64,000 nt of DNA from Micromonospora tulbaghiae (GTDB taxonomy: Bacteria; Actinomycetota; Actinomycetes; Mycobacteriales; Micromonosporaceae), in assembly GCF_900091605.1 (NCBI RefSeq), contig NZ_FMCQ01000009.1:1-64000 (forward strand), written 5' to 3'. Positions 1 through 7,344 of the stretch are shown in pieces. Under the pieces are notes generated by a model. The model did no database searches and was not told where the DNA came from. It saw only the letters and a list, made by a program, of their open reading frames with translations. How positions within the stretch are numbered: the stretch's first letter is position 1; each line of letters opens with the position of its first letter. The position numbers and the translations under genes are program-made.

Positions 1-3
1 TTA

Positions 4-898
4 GAACTCCTAACTTTGGGTGCGTTGGAGTTGGCGCCAGCAGATGAGGGCGCAGGCGAGGCTGAGGAAGGCTTGGTGGATGTCGTCGCGGATTTCCCAG
101 CGGATGCGCAGGCGGCGGAACCAGTGCAGCCAGGCGATGGTGCGTTCGACGACCCAGCGTCGGGTGCCGAGGCCAGAGCCGTGGGGTGTGCCGCGTCGGG
201 CGATGACGGGGGTGACGCCGCGGGCCCGGATCTGTTGGCGGTGGCTGTCGTAGTCGTAGCCCCGATCGGCATACAGCCGGTCGGGGCGCCGCCGTGGCGG
301 GCCGGGGCGTCCGCCGATCGGGGGGATGGCGTCGAGCAGGGCGGTGGTCTGGGTGGAGTCGTGGCGGTTGCCGCCGGTCAGCGTGACCGCGAGAGGGATG
401 CCGCCGGCGTCGGTGATGACGTGGTGTTTCGAGCCAGGCTTGCGGCGGTCGACCGGGCTCGGACCAGTTTTGGGCCGCCCTTGAGCGCCCGGATGTGGGA
501 GCCGTCGATCACCGCCCTCGACATGTCCAACTGGCCCGCGCCCCGCAGCCGGGCCAGCAGCACCTCGTGCAGCCGTTGCCACACCCCCGCCTGGTTCCAG
601 TCCCGCAACCTGCGCCAGCAGGTCATCCCGGAGCCGAACCCCAACTCCTGGGGCAGGTACTCCCACGGGATCGCGGTGTAGAGCACGAACAAGATCCCGC
701 ACAGCACCTTGCGGTCATCCAGCGGCTTGCGCCCCGGGTACCGGCGGCGGCGTGGTGGGCGGGGTGGCAGCAGCGGTGCGATCTCGGCCCACAACTCATC
801 CGAGACGATCCACGGCGGCTGCTCACCCCTCCTCACGTCCAGACGAAACGACCCTCACATCCGGCCGGTTACGCCCAACATCATTAAGTTAGGACCTC
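4..898 (-). mobile_element. IS5-family (IS1031-like) insertion sequence, complete
   Basis: An 895-bp insertion sequence. The left end begins GAACTCCTAACTT (4-16) and the right end, read on the minus strand from 898, begins GAGGTCCTAACTT, so the terminal inverted repeats match at 11 of 13 positions. The element is flanked by a direct TTA at 1-3 and 899-901, which fits the 3-bp TNA target duplication of the IS1031 group of the IS5 family. It carries one transposase in two overlapping frames on the minus strand. Both ends, the target duplication and all three catalytic residues are present, so it looks potentially active. The outer flank before base 1 is not visible. Confidence 0.88.
10..836 (-). 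CDS. IS5-family DDE transposase made by programmed -1 frameshift
   Basis: The first frame (836 down to 378, GTG start) carries the N-terminal IS5 domain with VIDGSHI. The second frame (down to 10) carries the catalytic core with YADRGYD and WVVERTIAW. They join at the slippery heptamer C CCA AAA, minus strand 474 to 468. A -1 slip there turns GGPKL into GRPKT and yields a continuous protein of about 275 residues with the DDE triad at D111, D191 and E231. Two-frame transposases expressed by -1 slippage are well known in this family. Because the heptamer is canonical and the fused product has the full family length, I read this as programmed frameshifting, not decay. The exact start codon is uncertain. 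Confidence 0.85.
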
Positions 899-911
899 TT
901 AGGAGCTGACC

Positions 912-1244
912 ATGGCGACGCCCACCGCGGCCACCGACCGATCCACCGACCACGGGCACACCGGCCACGTCGACCGCGACGTACGGCACACGCGCCGGCA
1001 CGGCGAGGAGACCAAGCCGGCGTGGAAGACCACCGAGCTGGCGGTCTACGTGCTCGCCGTGATCGGTGTCCTGATCGCCTCGAACGCCGTCGGCGACGGC
1101 GCGGCGGACAACGGCGCCGACTACTTCGCCGCCGACAAGGCGTGGTGGTACATCACCCTGCTGACCATCGGTTACCTGGTCAGCCGGGGCCTGGCCAAGG
1201 CCGGCAGCCGCAGCCGCGACCACGACCCGCGCGTCGACCACTGA
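912..1244 (+). CDS. Small membrane protein, about 110 aa, function unknown
   Basis: A 110-residue protein with a charged His/Arg-rich N-terminus (about residues 1-38), a hydrophobic segment at roughly 41-58, a short acidic Ala-rich loop and a second hydrophobic stretch at about 76-95, then a basic tail. It is probably a two-pass membrane protein. I do not recognise a characterised family. The ATG is preceded by AGGAG at 901-905, whose first base is also the last base of the IS target duplication. The insertion sequence therefore ends 13 bp before the start codon and separates the gene from its original promoter. A strong hairpin follows at 1258-1289, so the gene is monocistronic. Confidence 0.7.
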   Translation: MATPTAATDRSTDHGHTGHVDRDVRHTRRHGEETKPAWKTTELAVYVLAVIGVLIASNAVGDGAADNGADYFAADKAWWYITLLTIGYLVSRGLAKAGSRSRDHDPRVDH

Positions 1245-1257
1245 CCCCTGTACACGC

Positions 1258-1289
1258 TTGCGGCCCCGTCCCGGTGGACGGGGCCGCAA
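1258..1289 (+). terminator. Strong hairpin terminator
   Basis: Perfect 14-bp stem TTGCGGCCCCGTCC / GGACGGGGCCGCAA with a 4-nt CGGT loop, 13 bp after the stop of the small membrane protein. There is no long T run, as is usual in high-GC actinomycetes. Confidence 0.75.
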
Positions 1290-1336
1290 CTGTGCGGGCG
1301 CGTGAGAGCTGGCACGCCCCGCCTACCCTCGGTTGC

Positions 1337-1699
1337 ATGTCTGGCCCCACGTACGACCGCAAGGAACAGTTCCAGCAGATCGAGAGCGGGTTGCTGCCCG
1401 GTGAGCAGATCATCGCCGTCTACGACGCGGTGGGCACCGGCACCGGCTTCATCGGCCTGACCGACCGGCGCGTGATCATCCAGGACCGCTCCTTCGTCGG
1501 CAAGCGGTACGCGATCACCAGCATCCCGTACTCGAAGATCACCAGCGTGAGCGTGGTGAGCAACAAGTCCTGGGGTGGCTCGTTCTTCTCCACCGGTTCG
1601 ATCGCTGTGCACGTCGGCACGCACACCTACGAGGTCGAGTTCCGGGGCGCGCAGAAGAGCCACCACGTGCACAACGTGATCCTGCACCACATCTCCTGA
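1337..1699 (+). CDS. PH-like domain protein
   Basis: A 120-residue soluble protein beginning MSGPTYDRKEQFQQIESGLLPGEQ. The body has the alternating beta-strand pattern of bacterial PH-like domains: LPGEQIIAVYDA, then GFIGLTDRRVIIQD, IPYSKITSVSV, and a C-terminal helix NVILHHIS. The phrase GLTDRRVIIQD is typical of this fold, which in bacteria often mediates membrane or protein contacts. No enzyme motif is seen. The frame is open upstream of 1337, but that part overlaps the terminator and preceding gene and has a different composition, so I chose the ATG at 1337. The next gene starts 22 bp after the stop and may be cotranscribed. Confidence 0.75.
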   Translation: MSGPTYDRKEQFQQIESGLLPGEQIIAVYDAVGTGTGFIGLTDRRVIIQDRSFVGKRYAITSIPYSKITSVSVVSNKSWGGSFFSTGSIAVHVGTHTYEVEFRGAQKSHHVHNVILHHIS

Positions 1700-1721
1700 C
1701 CCGCCTGGCACAATCGCCGCC

Positions 1722-2435
1722 ATGCGAGGGCTGACGGCGCGGTGGCGGGCCTGGCGGGGTGACCATCGGCGGGCCGTACGCCTGCTCCGCCGCCTCCTGG
1801 TGCTCGCCACGGCCGCCGTGGTGCTGCTGGGCGCCGCCACGCTCGCCAGCGTGACCTGGGTCCGCGACGCCGCCGAGGGCCGCGTGTTCGCCGCCGCGGA
1901 CGTGCCCGAGACGCCGGTGGCCCTGGTGCTGGGCACCAAGGTGGAGCCGGACGGCACGCCGGCGCCGTTCCTCGCCGGCCGGCTGGAGATCGCCCGCCAG
2001 TTGTACGCGAGCGGCAAGGTCAAGGTGCTCCTGCTCTCCGGCGACCACATGGACTGGGACTACGACGAGCCGGACGCGATGCGGCGCTGGCTCGTCGAGC
2101 GGGGCGTCCCGGCGGAGAAGACGGTGCTGGACCACGCCGGCTTCGACACGTACGACTCGTGCGTCCGCGCGCACCGCGTCTTCGGGGTCCGGCGAGCCAC
2201 AGTGGTCACCCAGTCGTTCCACCTGCCGCGCGCGGTGGCGCTGTGCCGCGACGCCGGCATCGAGGCCGTCGGCGTCGGCGACGACACCGCCCGCCGGTAC
2301 GCCGACCAGTGGCGGATCAGCTCCACCCGGGAGTACGGGGCGTGCATGAAGGCCGCCGTGGACGTGCTCACCGGGCGGGACCCGGTGCACCTCGGCCGCC
2401 GGGAGACCGGCGTGGACGACGCGCTGCGGGCGTAA
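1722..2435 (+). CDS. DUF218/SanA-YdcF family membrane-anchored protein
   Basis: A 237-residue protein with a basic N-terminus, one transmembrane segment at about residues 24-46, and an extracytoplasmic DUF218 domain. Family hallmarks are VALVLGTKV, then AGRLEIARQLYASGKVKVLLLSGD, EPDAMRRWLVERGVP, and ATVVTQSFHLPRAVALCRDAG. The SanA/YdcF family is linked in other bacteria to envelope integrity and vancomycin exclusion, but its chemistry is poorly defined. The short gap to the PH-domain gene suggests a two-gene unit. No terminator is obvious directly behind it. The family call is confident; the role in this organism is not known. Confidence 0.85.
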   Translation: MRGLTARWRAWRGDHRRAVRLLRRLLVLATAAVVLLGAATLASVTWVRDAAEGRVFAAADVPETPVALVLGTKVEPDGTPAPFLAGRLEIARQLYASGKVKVLLLSGDHMDWDYDEPDAMRRWLVERGVPAEKTVLDHAGFDTYDSCVRAHRVFGVRRATVVTQSFHLPRAVALCRDAGIEAVGVGDDTARRYADQWRISSTREYGACMKAAVDVLTGRDPVHLGRRETGVDDALRA

Positions 2436-2503
2436 TCCGGTTGTCCCCGAGCACGGCCGCTGGTCTGCTGAACCCCTCGAAGCCGACCGGAGGGAGCACC
2501 GCC

Positions 2504-2596
2504 ATGCCGAACGCTGCGAAGCCCAGCCGACCCGTCGTCACCTCATCCGAAACGAGGCTTCGTCTTGTCGTACCCCATTTCGGCGCAGGTCACTGA
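2504..2596 (+). CDS. Candidate small ORF of 30 aa with strong RBS
   Basis: The stretch between 2435 and 2642 holds one short ORF, MPNAAKPSRPVVTSSETR and on to a GAGH end, preceded by a near-perfect GGAGGGAG at 7-8 bp spacing. No family is recognised. It could be a real small protein, a leader, or the remnant start of a lost gene. The only positive evidence is the ribosome binding site. Confidence 0.25.
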   Translation: MPNAAKPSRPVVTSSETRLRLVVPHFGAGH

Positions 2597-2641
2597 CCTC
2601 GCGCCGCGTCGCGTACCTTCCGCCCGGCGGGAGGGCGCGTG

Positions 2642-3373
2642 ATGTCCGTCTTCGACGATCTCGGCCTGTTCGGCCGGCTCTGGGCCGCCACCTACGACGG
2701 CCCCGGCAATCCCGACCCGGCCCCGGCTGTCGACTTCCTCGCGCCGCTTGCCGAGGGCGGCCCGGTGCTCGAACTGGCGGTCGGCACCGGCCGGGTGGCC
2801 CTGCCGCTGGCCGCCCGCGGCCTGGCCGTGGAGGGCGTCGAGGCGTCCCCGGAGATGGTCGCGCACCTGCGCGCCAAGCCGGGCGGCGCCGACATGCCGG
2901 TCACCGTCGGCGACATGGCGGACGTCCCGGTCGCCGGGCCGTACCGTCTGGTCTTCCTGGTGTTCAACACGCTGTTCAACCTGGTCTCCGAGGAGCGCCA
3001 GGCGGCGTGCTTCCGCAACGTCGCCCGGGTGCTCGCGCCCGGCGGGGCGTTCGTCATCGAGACCTTCGTGCCCGACCCGGCGGACTTCGACCGGGACGAG
3101 CAGGTCCAGGTGCGGGAGGTGACCGAGGACTCGGCCACCATCCGCATGCACCGGTACGACCGGGCGGCGCAGACGTTCGTGCGCCAGACCGTCACGTTCG
3201 ACGCCGCCGGCGTGCACCTCAAGCCGTTCGCCATGCGGTACGCCTGGCCGGAGCAGATCGACGAACTGGCGGAGCGGGCCGGGCTGCGGCTCGCCGAGCG
3301 GTACGCCGACTGGGACCGGACGCCGTTCGACGCGGACAGCCGCGCGCACATCTCCGTCTACCGGCGGCGGTAG
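2642..3373 (+). CDS. Class I SAM-dependent methyltransferase
   Basis: A 243-residue cytosolic protein with the Rossmann-fold methyltransferase motif I in VLELAVGTGRVALPLA (about residues 40-55), the acidic residue of motif II in VEGVEASPEMV, a GDMADVPV segment for motif III, and the strand YRLVFLVFNTLFNL. It is likely a small-molecule methyltransferase; the substrate cannot be read from the sequence. A GGAGGG site at 2630-2635 is 6 bp before ATG 2642. An alternative GTG three bases upstream would sit too close. A hairpin terminator follows at 3381. Confidence 0.85.
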   Translation: MSVFDDLGLFGRLWAATYDGPGNPDPAPAVDFLAPLAEGGPVLELAVGTGRVALPLAARGLAVEGVEASPEMVAHLRAKPGGADMPVTVGDMADVPVAGPYRLVFLVFNTLFNLVSEERQAACFRNVARVLAPGGAFVIETFVPDPADFDRDEQVQVREVTEDSATIRMHRYDRAAQTFVRQTVTFDAAGVHLKPFAMRYAWPEQIDELAERAGLRLAERYADWDRTPFDADSRAHISVYRRR

Positions 3374-3380
3374 CGCTCAC

Positions 3381-3416
3381 ACCGAGGGGCCGGGCGTCCC
3401 GTCCCGGCCCCTCGGT
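3381..3416 (+). terminator. Hairpin terminator
   Basis: Perfect 14-bp stem ACCGAGGGGCCGGG / CCCGGCCCCTCGGT with an 8-nt loop, directly behind the methyltransferase stop. Confidence 0.75.
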
Positions 3417-3460
3417 CGCGCGACTACGCTGACGACCGCCGGGTCCGGACAGGAGAGCCG

Positions 3461-3952
3461 ATGACAGTCACCGTCGCCGCCATGGACGACTCGCACGCCG
3501 AGGCCGTGCTGGACATCTACCGCCTCGGCATCGACGAGGGGAACGCCACGTTCGAGACCGCGCCGCCGGACTGGGCGCGCTTCACCGCCACCCGGCTGCC
3601 CGGCCACCGCTGGGTGGCGCTCGACGAGGCCGGCGACGTGCTCGGCTGGGTGGCCTGCTCGGCCGTCTCCGACCGCTGCGTCTACGCCGGCGTGGTGGAG
3701 CACTCCGTCTACGTGCACCCGCGGGGGCGGGGGCGCGGGGTCGGGCGGGCCCTGCTGGAGGCGCTGATCGCCTCGACCGAGGCGGCCGGGATCTGGACCA
3801 TCCAGTCCGGTGTGTTCCCGGAGAACACCGCGAGTCTCGCGCTGCACGCGACGTGCGGCTTCCGCGTCGTCGGCACCCGCGAGCGGGTGGGCCGCCACCA
3901 CGGCACCTGGCGCGACGTGACCCTGATCGAACGCCGCAGCCCCGAGATCTGA
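3461..3952 (+). CDS. GNAT N-acetyltransferase, phosphinothricin acetyltransferase-like
   Basis: A 163-residue GNAT protein. Acetyl-CoA binding motif A is clear as SVYVHPRGRGRGVGRALLEALI. The N-terminal DIYRLGIDEGNATFET and the C-terminal GFRVVGTRERVGRHHGTWRDVTLIERRS match the phosphinothricin/methionine-sulfone acetyltransferase (Pat/Bar/MddA) branch. Such enzymes acetylate small amino-group substrates in the cytosol. The actual substrate here is not shown by sequence. An AGGAGAG site lies at a good distance before ATG 3461. The gene converges on the following minus-strand gene with a 20-bp gap. Confidence 0.85.
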   Translation: MTVTVAAMDDSHAEAVLDIYRLGIDEGNATFETAPPDWARFTATRLPGHRWVALDEAGDVLGWVACSAVSDRCVYAGVVEHSVYVHPRGRGRGVGRALLEALIASTEAAGIWTIQSGVFPENTASLALHATCGFRVVGTRERVGRHHGTWRDVTLIERRSPEI

Positions 3953-3972
3953 CCCCTTGATCACCGGGTCGG

Positions 3973-4404
3973 TCAGGCGCCGATCAGGTGACGGCGCACC
4001 AGGGCGTCCCCCTCGAGGACCAGGTCGACCATCTGCCAGAACTCGGGGAGCCGGGGATGGGCCAGGCCCTCCTCGCGGCCGAGCTTGCGGCCGAAGATCG
4101 GGCTGTCCCCCGCGACCTCACCACCGTTGACGAGCGTCGCGGCCGGTTCCGGCGAGCCGGCCACCGGTCCGACCCGGCAGCCGAAGGTGACGTGGTCGTC
4201 GAAGTCGTCGCGGCCCCAGCTGCCCAGGATCGCGTCGATCCAGACCTCGTGCACGCCGTCGTGGTGGTAGCAGCTCGCGAAGTAGACGGCCGCCGTCGCG
4301 TCATCGGCGCGGATGTCCGCCCAGGTCCGCTCCGCGGCAGTGTCGCAACAGCCGCAGACGAACTCCCGTACCTGGCGCGTGCTCTCGTCGATCCTCAGTG
4401 TCAC
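3973..4404 (-). CDS. Conserved hypothetical protein, about 143 aa
   Basis: A soluble protein beginning VTLRIDESTRQVREFVCGCCDTAAERTW. It contains a CGCC cysteine pair near residue 16 and the segment YFASCYHHDGVHEVWIDAILGSWG, and it ends near LVRRHLIGA. No family is recognised with confidence. The frame is open back to an ATG at 4464, but that start would lie inside the divergent GntR promoter and operator, so I prefer the GTG at 4404. The Cys/His content leaves metal binding possible but unproven. Confidence 0.6.
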   Translation of the reverse strand: MTLRIDESTRQVREFVCGCCDTAAERTWADIRADDATAAVYFASCYHHDGVHEVWIDAILGSWGRDDFDDHVTFGCRVGPVAGSPEPAATLVNGGEVAGDSPIFGRKLGREEGLAHPRLPEFWQMVDLVLEGDALVRRHLIGA

Positions 4405-4453
4405 GGCGCGAACCCTAGCGAGCCGCGGGCGTACGCGTGTGCCCCGAGAGGAC

Positions 4454-4503
4454 TTGACGTCCACGCCCAGCGGTGCGATGGTTAGTTACATGAGTAATGA
4501 ACC
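4454..4503 (+). promoter_or_regulatory. GntR promoter and palindromic operator over the start codon
   Basis: A -35-like TTGACG lies at 4454-4459. At 4480-4503 there is a two-part inverted repeat, GGTT-2-TTAC-4-GTAA-2-AACC, in which all eight half-site bases pair perfectly. It covers the likely -10 area, the ATG at 4490 and the ATG at 4497. This is the placement expected for autorepression by the YtrA-type regulator encoded immediately downstream. The exact -10 hexamer is unclear (TGGTTA or TAGTTA), and the mRNA may be leaderless. Confidence 0.65.
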
Positions 4504-4874
4504 AAAGAACCGAGATGGATGACGGCCGGCCGATCTTCGTCCAGATCGCAGAGCTGATCGAGAACTCGATCATCGACGGGACGTTCGCGGAGGAGACCCA
4601 GGTGCCGTCGACGAACGAGCTGGCGGCGTTTCACCGGATCAACCCGGCGACCGCAGCCAAGGGGATCAACCGCCTGGTCGATGACGGGATTCTCTACAAG
4701 CGCAGGGGGATCGGAATGTTCGTGGCAACGGGGGCCGTCGAAACACTCCGGGAACGCCGCCGGCGCGAGTTCTCCGACCAGTACGTGCGGCCCCTCATCG
4801 AGGAGGCACGCAAGTTGGGCATCGGCACCGAGGAGCTGAAGAAGCTCATCGAGACAGGGGAGGAACAGCGATGA
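4497..4874 (+). CDS. GntR-family regulator, YtrA subfamily
   Basis: A 125-residue protein with an N-terminal winged helix (RPIFVQIAELIENSIIDG, VPSTNELAAFHRINPATAAKG, LYKRRGIGMFV, about residues 10-78) and a short C-terminal helical part (EEARKLGIGTEELKKLIETG) instead of a large effector domain. That architecture defines the YtrA subfamily, which usually represses a cotranscribed ABC transporter. The next gene starts inside its stop codon (ATGA, 4871-4874). A 24-bp palindrome lies over the promoter and start, which suggests autoregulation. ATG 4497 and ATG 4515 are both possible starts. Neither has a good ribosome binding site, which favours leaderless translation from 4497. Confidence 0.85.
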   Translation: MNQRTEMDDGRPIFVQIAELIENSIIDGTFAEETQVPSTNELAAFHRINPATAAKGINRLVDDGILYKRRGIGMFVATGAVETLRERRRREFSDQYVRPLIEEARKLGIGTEELKKLIETGEEQR

Positions 4875-5749
4875 GCGTCGTGGCGGCAGCCGGCCTCACG
4901 AAACGGTTCGGTGAGGTGACCGCTCTCGACGACGTCACCTTCACCTTGACAGGTAACAAGATCTACGGCCTCCTCGGCCGCAACGGCGCCGGCAAGACGA
5001 CGCTGATGCAGCTGATCACCGGCCAGAACGGCGGCATCAGCGGGGACCTCACGCTCTTCGGCGAGCGGCCGTACGAGAACGAGCGGGCACTGTCGCGGGT
5101 GGTCTTCATCAAGGAGAGCCAGACGTACCCGACGGCCTATCAGGTCCGGCACGTCATGAGCCTGGCGAGGCGCCTGTTCCCGAACTGGGACGAGGACTTC
5201 GCGCAGTCCCTCCTGGACGACTTCGACCTGCCGCGCAAGCGCAACGTGCGCAAGCTGTCCCGCGGCATGCTGTCCGCGCTGGGCGTGACGATCGGCCTGG
5301 CCGCACGCGCGCCGCTGACCTTCTTCGACGAGCCGTACCTCGGTCTCGACGCGGTCGCCCGGCAGCTCTTCTACGACCGGCTGCTCGCCGACTACGCCGA
5401 GAACCCGCGCACCGTCGTGCTCTCCACACACCTCATCGACGAGGTGGCCGACCTGATCGAGCACGTACTCCTGCTCGACCGCGGCAAGCTGCTGCTCGAC
5501 GCACCCAGCGACGAGCTGCGCGGCGAGGTGATGGAGGCGTCCGGCCCGGCCGCCGCGGTGGACGAGTTCGCCGCCGGGTACCGGGTGCTGCACCGCGAGC
5601 AACTCGGCGGCGCGGTCCGCGCGTCGCTGCGCGGGTCCTTCGACGACGCCGAACGGACGCGCGCCAAGAAGCTCGGCATCGACCTGGCACCGGTGTCACT
5701 CCAGCAGGCCGTGGTGCGCCTGACGACGGAAAGGACGAACGCGCGATGA
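4871..5749 (+). CDS. ABC transporter ATP-binding protein
   Basis: A 292-residue nucleotide-binding subunit. Walker A is GRNGAGKTT (residues 36-44), the signature is the variant LSRGM, Walker B ends in FFDEP, and the H-loop is STHLIDEV. The C-terminal 70 residues form the usual extension. It should energise the six-helix permease encoded next, with which it overlaps by 4 bp. The regulator-ATPase-permease order is typical of YtrA-type operons, many of which respond to cell-envelope stress or antimicrobial peptides. That functional link is inference from context; the substrate is unknown. Confidence 0.88.
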   Translation: MSVVAAAGLTKRFGEVTALDDVTFTLTGNKIYGLLGRNGAGKTTLMQLITGQNGGISGDLTLFGERPYENERALSRVVFIKESQTYPTAYQVRHVMSLARRLFPNWDEDFAQSLLDDFDLPRKRNVRKLSRGMLSALGVTIGLAARAPLTFFDEPYLGLDAVARQLFYDRLLADYAENPRTVVLSTHLIDEVADLIEHVLLLDRGKLLLDAPSDELRGEVMEASGPAAAVDEFAAGYRVLHREQLGGAVRASLRGSFDDAERTRAKKLGIDLAPVSLQQAVVRLTTERTNAR

Positions 5750-6441
5750 CTCGTATCCTCGACGTCGCCCGGATGCACACCATCGCCTGGGTCGGCCAGC
5801 TCGCCTGGCCGTGGGGCATCATGGCCCTCTCGCTCGGCGTCAACCTGCTGATCTTCGCCTCGATCGACGAGGCCGCGCCGGGCAAGAACACCACAGGTGG
5901 TCTGGCCAGCCTCTACATCGTCTGCTCGATCGTCGCCGCCGCCTCGATCAGCCAGGTGTTCCCGTTCGCGCTCGGCATGGGCGTCACCCGGCGCACCTTC
6001 TACCTCGCCACGGTGCTCGTCAACGTGGTGCAGGCGGTCGCCTACGGCGTCCTGCTCTACCTGCTCAACCTGATCGAGGGCGCCACCGGCGGCTTCGGGA
6101 TCGAGCTGCGGTTCTTCCGGATCCCGTACATCGACGTCGACAACGGGCTGCTGCAGATCGCCGTCTACGCGGTGCCGTTCCTGTTCCTGAACTTCCTCTC
6201 CATCTTCGTCGCCGTCTGGTACGTCCGGTTCGGCATGAACGGCCTACTCGGGGCCGGCGCGGCCCTGATCCTGGTGACCGGTCTGCTCGTCGCGTTGATC
6301 ACCTGGCAGGGATGGTTCGGTGACATCTGGCAGTGGCTGAGCAGCCAGCACCAGATCAGCCTGCTGGTGGGGTGGCCCGCCCTGATCGCCGCGGTGGCCG
6401 CGCTCGGGGGGATGGCGGCCATCCGCCGGGCGAACGCCTGA
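5746..6441 (+). CDS. ABC transporter permease
   Basis: A 231-residue integral membrane protein with about six hydrophobic segments, starting near WPWGIMALSLGVNLLIF and ending LLVGWPALIAAVAALGGMAAI. The segment QVFPFALGMGVTRRTFYLATVLVN resembles the cytoplasmic loop of ABC-2 type permeases. It overlaps the ATPase gene by 4 bp (ATGA), so the two are translationally coupled. About 155 bp without a clear gene follow, and no strong terminator was found there. The substrate is not predictable from sequence. Confidence 0.82.
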   Translation: MTRILDVARMHTIAWVGQLAWPWGIMALSLGVNLLIFASIDEAAPGKNTTGGLASLYIVCSIVAAASISQVFPFALGMGVTRRTFYLATVLVNVVQAVAYGVLLYLLNLIEGATGGFGIELRFFRIPYIDVDNGLLQIAVYAVPFLFLNFLSIFVAVWYVRFGMNGLLGAGAALILVTGLLVALITWQGWFGDIWQWLSSQHQISLLVGWPALIAAVAALGGMAAIRRANA

Positions 6442-6597
6442 CGACAGGCACGGGTGGCGGTCGCCGGTCCGCGCGATGCGGGCTGGCGGCCGCCACACTT
6501 ATGTTCCGGCGGCCGACAACTTCGCCCGGTCGCATCGGCAGTCGTTGTCGGACCCGCTCGCTAGCATTGCCGCGATCGCCGACGAGAGGGGTGCGCC

Positions 6598-7317
6598 GTG
6601 GCCCAGAGCGACCTCACGACGTTCGTGGACAGGGACCTGCAAGGCGCGCGCTTCACCAGGTCGACGCTGGCCGGGGCGGTGATGCGCGGCGTCGACGTGC
6701 GCGGGCTCGACGTCGATGCGCCGTGGCTCACCGACGGCGCGCTGCTGGTCAACGGTGTCGACGTCGTGCCGCTCGTCGAGGCCGAACTCAACCGGCGGTT
6801 CCCCGGGCGCGAGCTGAGGCATGCCGAGGATCCCGATGGCCTGCGCGCGGCGTGGGCGGCGCTCGAACGGGCCTGGGCGGCCGCGGTCGACCGGGTCCGG
6901 TCCATGCCCGACGGAGCCGCCGACGTCTCGGTCGACGGCGAGTGGTCGTTCGCGCAGACCCTGCGCCATCTCGCGTTCGCCACCGACGCGTGGCTCGGCA
7001 GGGCGATCCTGCGACTGCCGCAGCCCTTCCATCCGCTCGGACAGCCGCACGCCGAGTACGAGACGGACGGGTTCGACATGTCCGTCTTCACCACAACGCG
7101 GCCGAGTCTCGACGAGGTGCTCGAACTGCGTGCCGGGCGGCAGGCCATGGTCCGGGACTTCCTCACCGCCGTCACGCCGGAGTTGCTCGCCGAGCCCCGG
7201 CCGACACCCTGGTCACCCGAACACGAGGCACCGGTCCTGCACTGCCTCCACGTGATCCTCGACGAGGAGTGGGAGCACCTCCGGTTCGCACTGCGCGACC
7301 TCGACGCGCAGGAGTGA
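6598..7317 (+). CDS. DinB-like protein with N-terminal pentapeptide-like segment
   Basis: A 239-residue protein. Residues 10-45 (DRDLQGARFTRSTLAGAVMRGVDVRG) have the spacing of a short pentapeptide-repeat run. The rest is a helical DinB-type domain with the conserved phrases WSFAQTLRHLAFATDAWLGRAIL and LHCLHVILDEEWEHLRFALRDL. The His residues in HLAF, CLHVIL and EHLR would form the metal site of this family. DinB-like proteins include thiol-dependent transferases and many unknowns, so the exact role is open. Translation likely begins at GTG 6598 after GAGAGGGG. It stands alone between two short gaps. Confidence 0.75.
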   Translation: MAQSDLTTFVDRDLQGARFTRSTLAGAVMRGVDVRGLDVDAPWLTDGALLVNGVDVVPLVEAELNRRFPGRELRHAEDPDGLRAAWAALERAWAAAVDRVRSMPDGAADVSVDGEWSFAQTLRHLAFATDAWLGRAILRLPQPFHPLGQPHAEYETDGFDMSVFTTTRPSLDEVLELRAGRQAMVRDFLTAVTPELLAEPRPTPWSPEHEAPVLHCLHVILDEEWEHLRFALRDLDAQE

Positions 7318-7344
7318 CGCCGGGGCTCCGTGTGGAGGGGGCAG

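Noticed and set aside
3973..4464. ATG 4464 as start of the hypothetical minus-strand gene
   Set aside because: This start would lie within the GntR -35 and operator region; GTG 4404 gives a protein with a more usual N-terminus.
4490..4522. ATG at 4490 as the start of the GntR gene
   Set aside because: The frame from 4490 stops at 4522; the winged-helix frame begins at 4497 or 4515.
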